Assembly: GCF_015140235.1 (NCBI RefSeq) | Contig: NZ_AP023321.1 | Span: 2,284,501-2,348,500 of the forward strand | DNA length: 64,000 nt | Source of the DNA: Solibaculum mannosilyticum | Lineage (GTDB): Bacteria > Bacillota > Clostridia > Oscillospirales > Acutalibacteraceae | Direction: 5' to 3' | Part shown: in pieces, positions 60,839 through 64,000 of the stretch | Layout of the letters: the number at the start of each line of letters is the position of its first letter | Position numbering within the stretch: position 1 is the first letter of the stretch | The notes under the pieces: generated by a model | What the model was told of the DNA's origin: nothing | The model's input: only the letters and a program-made list of their open reading frames with translations | The model's database searches: none | Program-made: the position numbers and the translations under genes

Positions 60839-61626
60839 CACATACCATCTTTGGCTATCCCTTGCAGCAGCTTACATTCTACTTTGCCTTCTACGCCATG
60901 GTGGGTTGGATCTTGGAATGCATTTACTGTTCTATCGGCCAGCGGAAGGCCGTCAACCGTGGGTTTCTGTACGGCCCCTGGTGCCCGGTCTATGGGTTCG
61001 GTGCCGTGGCCTTGATTGTAACCCTCTCCCCACTGAAAGAATATCCCTTATTGTTTGTTCCCCTCTCCATCCTGGTGACCTCGGTGATCGAGCTTATCAC
61101 AGGCCTTATCTTTGAACGGGTCCTACATATGAAGCTTTGGGATTACACCGGTAAATTCCTGAACATCAAGGGTTATGTCTGTTTCAAAAATTCCCTGATC
61201 TGGGGCATACTATCGGCCCTGTTTGTGTGGTTTATCCATCCGCAGGTGGAAAAGGTCTATCTGGACATGCCAAGTGGCGTAACTTACTATGGCTCTCTTA
61301 TCATCCTGCTGGTGTTCGGTACGGACTTCTTCCTTTCCCTCATCCGCTCGGTCAAGCTGAGCGAACATCTGCGGGTGCTGGAAGAACGCATGCAGGAGGC
61401 GCGCCAGACACTGGATCGTCTCAAGGAGGCAAACGGCGTGCAGAAAGCTTTGCTTGAAAAACGTGCAGAAGAAACGCGCCGTCTGACCGAACAAAAAATG
61501 GAGGCCACTGCCAAACGCTTCCGCCATCATCTTAAGGCATTTCCCACTCTATCGTCTAAAACCTATCCCACTTCTTTAAAAGCCGCTCGTGAAGCGCTTA
61601 AAAATCGCCGGAGGAATCAAAAATGA
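60835..61626 (+). CDS. CmpB-like (putative ABC-transporter type IV) membrane protein
   Basis: 263 residues. Five to six membrane helices in the first 175 residues with the family pattern YFAFYAMVGWILECIYCSIGQRKAVNRGFLYGPWCPVYGFGA. A long charged coiled coil and basic tail (about 180-263) is exposed to the cytosol. Members of this family have no proven transport activity. Overlaps both neighbours by 4 bp. Confidence 0.8.
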   Translation: MTHTIFGYPLQQLTFYFAFYAMVGWILECIYCSIGQRKAVNRGFLYGPWCPVYGFGAVALIVTLSPLKEYPLLFVPLSILVTSVIELITGLIFERVLHMKLWDYTGKFLNIKGYVCFKNSLIWGILSALFVWFIHPQVEKVYLDMPSGVTYYGSLIILLVFGTDFFLSLIRSVKLSEHLRVLEERMQEARQTLDRLKEANGVQKALLEKRAEETRRLTEQKMEATAKRFRHHLKAFPTLSSKTYPTSLKAAREALKNRRRNQK

Positions 61627-62909
61627 TGCAAAGACCTTTTTTTACTTATCATCCCGCCGTCCAGGAGGCCGCCCAGAAGGCTCTCGATCTGGTAAAGCCC
61701 GCTTTGGACCGCATTGACCGCGTCACCGAACAGAACCAGCAAAAAGTGCTGGCCGCTTTTATCGACAACCGAGTCAGTGAAAGCCACTTCGCCGCCTCCA
61801 CTGGTTACGGCTACGACGACCGGGGCCGGGATCTCCTGGACCGGGTATTTGCCGACGCTTTGGGTGCAGAGGATGCTTTGGTCCGCACCTCGTTCCTTTC
61901 CGGAACCCATACGCTGGGCATCGCCCTCTTCGGCGTACTGCGTCCGGGAGACGTCATGCTGTCGGTGACGGGGCTGCCTTACGACACCATCCATTCAGTC
62001 ATCGGCCTGCGTGGAGAGGGGCAGGGTTCCCTCAAGGATTTCGGCGTAGGATACCGGCAGGTGGATCTGATGCCTGACGGTTCCCCCGATTTTGACTCCA
62101 TTGCCGACGCCTTGACTTCCGACGTCAAAATGGTCTATCTCCAGCGTTCCAGGGGCTACAGCCTGCGCCCCACCCTATCAGCCAAGACGATCGGAGAGGT
62201 CGCCCAGTTTGTCAAACAGCGCCGTCCCGATGTTGTGGTCATGCTGGACAACTGCTACGGCGAATTCGTGGAGACTGTGGAACCGGTAGAGCTGGGCGTG
62301 GATCTCATGGCCGGCTCCCTCATCAAAAATGCAGGCGGCGGCATCGCCCCCACGGGAGGTTACATCGCCGGACGCAGCGATCTGGTGGAACTCTGCTCTT
62401 ACCGTCATACCGTCCCCGGCGTGGGGCGTGAGATCGGCGCCACGTTAGGCCACACGCGGGATTTGTTTATGGGACTGTTCCATGCCCCTCACGTCACAGG
62501 CGAAGCGCTCAAAACCGCTGCCTTTGCCGCCGCTTTGATGCAGCAATTGGGATACGACGTCACCCCTCGTCCTCTGGAGGAGCGGTATGACATCATCCAG
62601 GCCATCCAGCTGCGGGATAGGGATTCCCTCATCGCCTTCTGCCAGGGGATGCAGGCCGGTGCACCTATCGACGCCTTTGTCACGCCGGAACCTTGGGATA
62701 TGCCGGGATACGACAGCCAGGTCATCATGGCTGCCGGCGCTTTTACCTTGGGAGCTTCCATTGAACTCTCCGCCGACGCCCCCCTCCGGGAACCCTGGGC
62801 CGTTTGGATGCAGGGCGGTCTTAATTTCCACTCGGGAAAAGTAGGCGTCATGCTGGCGGCTTCCCATCTCATGCGGGCCTTGGAGAAAAAAGCTGAATCA
62901 TCTAAATAA
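61623..62909 (+). CDS. Methionine gamma-lyase family (aluminium-resistance-like) PLP protein
   Basis: 428 residues. PLP fold-type I enzyme of the PF06838 type: VLAAFIDNRVSESHFAASTGYGYDDRGRD, RTSFLSGTHTLGIALFGVLRPGD, LDNCYGEFVE and the Schiff-base lysine in AGSLIKNAGGGIAPTGGYIAG. Predicted to act on a sulfur or other C-S/C-N amino acid; the true substrate of this Firmicute group is unknown. Last gene of the murE-to-here run, followed by a terminator. Confidence 0.88.
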   Translation: MMQRPFFTYHPAVQEAAQKALDLVKPALDRIDRVTEQNQQKVLAAFIDNRVSESHFAASTGYGYDDRGRDLLDRVFADALGAEDALVRTSFLSGTHTLGIALFGVLRPGDVMLSVTGLPYDTIHSVIGLRGEGQGSLKDFGVGYRQVDLMPDGSPDFDSIADALTSDVKMVYLQRSRGYSLRPTLSAKTIGEVAQFVKQRRPDVVVMLDNCYGEFVETVEPVELGVDLMAGSLIKNAGGGIAPTGGYIAGRSDLVELCSYRHTVPGVGREIGATLGHTRDLFMGLFHAPHVTGEALKTAAFAAALMQQLGYDVTPRPLEERYDIIQAIQLRDRDSLIAFCQGMQAGAPIDAFVTPEPWDMPGYDSQVIMAAGAFTLGASIELSADAPLREPWAVWMQGGLNFHSGKVGVMLAASHLMRALEKKAESSK

Positions 62910-62951
62910 TAGCATCCGTAATATAATTTATAAATATTGCTATACGTATAA

Positions 62952-62990
62952 AATCCCCTTTGAGGAAATAAACTCAAAGGGGTTCTTTTT
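62952..62990. terminator. Terminator between convergent genes
   Basis: Stem AACCCCTTTGAG-type (ATCCCCTTTGAG/CTCAAAGGGGTT) with an eight-base loop and CTTTTT tail on the plus strand. Confidence 0.82.
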
Positions 62991-63273
62991 ATCGATCTCC
63001 AAACGCAGGCCTTAATGCCGATAGGATATGGCTATTGGTTAGTTTTTGGGCCATTTTATCCCGAAATCGGGCTGAATGGGTCTTCCCCTGCATGCGTAAA
63101 GACTCCAGGTCTTTGGAAAGTTGTTCTTGTTGCTTCGTCAGAAATTCCATAAGTTCCTCTACCTGTCCTAACCTCTCGATTGCCGGACCGATGTACCCCT
63201 CCCGTGACGGCACGACTGCATCCTGTTTCGTCTGATAGCGGCCATCGTTCGTCTTTTCTGTAAAACGCTGCAT
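62989..63273 (-). CDS. Small hypothetical protein
   Basis: 94 residues with GGAGGATC upstream of the start. Central heptad-like stretch (ERLGQVEELMEFLTKQQEQLSKDLESLRMQ) suggests a short coiled coil; the rest is basic. The N-terminus (MQRFTEKTNDGRYQTKQ...) resembles small phage-type proteins of Clostridia, but there are no other phage genes nearby. Function unknown. Confidence 0.55.
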   Translation of the reverse strand: MQRFTEKTNDGRYQTKQDAVVPSREGYIGPAIERLGQVEELMEFLTKQQEQLSKDLESLRMQGKTHSARFRDKMAQKLTNSHILSALRPAFGDR

Positions 63274-63454
63274 GTTTGATCCTCCTCATCTGTTGTATGG
63301 TTGAGTATACCATATCAGACGGATATCAGCGATAAAATTTAATTCCTACGGGGCCTAGATCTTTCAACATCCATAGAATTATCATCTTGTGTTTGGAAAG
63401 AATAGGATATTATGCGGATGTTAATTTTTTATGAAGATAAACTAGACACAATGC

Positions 63455-63483
63455 TTGCAATTTAAAAATAGGGGTGCTATAAT
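63455..63483 (+). promoter_or_regulatory. Promoter of the trkH leader
   Basis: TTGCAA 63455-63460 and TATAAT 63478-63483, spacer 17 bp. The 180 bp to its left (63274-63454) shows nothing else. Confidence 0.8.
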
Positions 63484-63537
63484 ACGTGCGATGTGCACGA
63501 TTGATAAAAAGATTGTGTTAACATAAATGAGAAAATC

Positions 63538-63570
63538 GCCTGCTTTGTGCAATCCAAAGCGGCTTTTTTG
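63538..63570 (+). terminator. Leader terminator upstream of trkH
   Basis: Stem GCC(T)GCTTTG/CAAAGCGGC with a seven-base loop and T7, about 50 nt after the predicted transcription start and 57 bp before the start codon; suggests attenuation of trkH or a short leader RNA. Confidence 0.75.
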
Positions 63571-63626
63571 TTTTCTTATGATGATGTCCGGTTGGAAAAG
63601 ATTTGCATCAAAAGGTGTTGATAATT

Positions 63627-64000
63627 TTGCGAATATCTGAGGCCAGAAAAAGGGGAATGCCTCCCATTAGACTCATTGCGCTGAGTTTTGCCATTATCAT
63701 TGTGGTGGGAGCCCTCCTGCTTACCCTCCCCATTGCCTCGAAGGACGGAAATTTTACCCATCCTCTGGATGCTTTGTTTACCTCTACTTCCGCCACATGT
63801 GTCACCGGATTGGTGCTGTTTGACACCTTCACCAAATGGACTTGGTTCGGGCAAGGGGTTATCTTGATGCTCATCCAGTTGGGCGGATTGGGCTTGGTAT
63901 CCTTTACTTCCTTCTTCGCCTTCACAGTACGCAGGCGGGCAGGTATTAAAGAACTACAGCTGGCCAATGAGTACATTTCAAACGGCAATTTGGCAGATGT
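63627..64000 (+). CDS. trkH: TrkH/KtrB-family potassium uptake protein (3' truncated by window edge)
   Basis: About 124 residues visible. The preferred start is TTG 63627, nine bases after AAGGTG; the first in-frame ATG is at 63657. Shows the first membrane helix, the P-loop with the K+ filter segment SATCVTGLVLFDT, and LIQLGGLGLVSF. It should be a channel-like K+ transporter working with a TrkA/KtrA regulator probably encoded to the right of the window. Confidence 0.9.
   Translation, partial: MRISEARKRGMPPIRLIALSFAIIIVVGALLLTLPIASKDGNFTHPLDALFTSTSATCVTGLVLFDTFTKWTWFGQGVILMLIQLGGLGLVSFTSFFAFTVRRRAGIKELQLANEYISNGNLAD

Noticed and set aside
63484-63626. c-di-AMP (ydaO-type) riboswitch before trkH
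   Set aside because: The leader up to the terminator is under 90 nt and lacks the conserved blocks of that larger aptamer.

Overview
The window looks like the chromosome of an anaerobic, low-to-moderate GC Gram-positive bacterium of the class Clostridia, most likely a gut Oscillospirales/Ruminococcaceae-type organism. This is inferred from the gene content: type III glutamine synthetase, the LL-diaminopimelate aminotransferase (DapL) route, many ferredoxin-like electron carriers, class B sortase, FemX/MurE wall enzymes, a TTGACA/TATAAT promoter style and strong AGGAGG ribosome binding sites. No rRNA or species marker is present, so the genus cannot be named.

Layout. 1-5.2 kb: the end of an operon for a soluble, iron-sulfur-rich NAD(P)H-linked fumarate-reductase-like complex, followed by a small SemiSWEET-like membrane protein. 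5.2-11 kb: Na+/H+ antiporter, VOC protein, CCA-adding enzyme, tRNA-Ser, a tRNA-Met/Glu/Val operon and a GH3 lipoprotein. 11.3-24.5 kb: a nitrogen and amino-acid block with gltBD (GOGAT), glutamine synthetase III with a duplicated terminator-bearing leader, an XRE regulator, a second short glutamine synthetase behind its own leader terminator, an ANTAR-domain RNA-binding regulator, dapF and dapL. 24.7-26.1 kb: guaA, whose glutaminase domain is truncated and lacks the catalytic residues.

26.05-37.68 kb is an 11.6-kb integrative mobilizable element inserted exactly at the 3' end of guaA. Both att copies encode the same guaA C-terminus. It carries an XRE repressor facing a divergent promoter, an excisionase-like HTH, a tyrosine integrase, a RepA-like ATPase, a MobV relaxase with a recognisable oriT, and a visibly more A+T-rich cargo. 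The cargo is a cytosine methyltransferase with an N-terminal ribbon-helix-helix, an EcoRII-type endonuclease, Vsr, a TIGR04141/DUF6119 protein and a small unknown protein.

37.7-46.3 kb: regulators (LysR, HxlR, TetR), an osmolyte-type ABC transporter with fused permease and binding protein, an iron-sulfur flavoprotein, a DMT exporter, an epimerase and small proteins. 46.3-53.8 kb: CBS protein, a QueG-like iron-sulfur protein, QueT under a preQ1-I riboswitch, and a co-oriented run of cysteine desulfurase, thiI and an unusual cinA-sortase B fusion. The entire thiI-cinA gap is filled by eight copies of a 100-bp tandem repeat. 54-64 kb: 5'-deoxynucleotidase, GH13 glycosidase, DtxR-type repressor, a candidate pseudoknotted leader before a MurE-like ligase, FemX, GNAT, CmpB-like membrane protein, a methionine-gamma-lyase-family protein and the start of a TrkH potassium transporter.

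The most unusual items are the CinA-sortase fusion and its tandem-repeat 5' region, the glutaminase-dead GuaA beside ammonia-assimilation genes, the repeated leader motif shared by the two glutamine synthetase genes, the guaA-inserted element with its restriction/Vsr/DUF6119 cargo, and the promoter-pseudoknot-terminator leader before murE.
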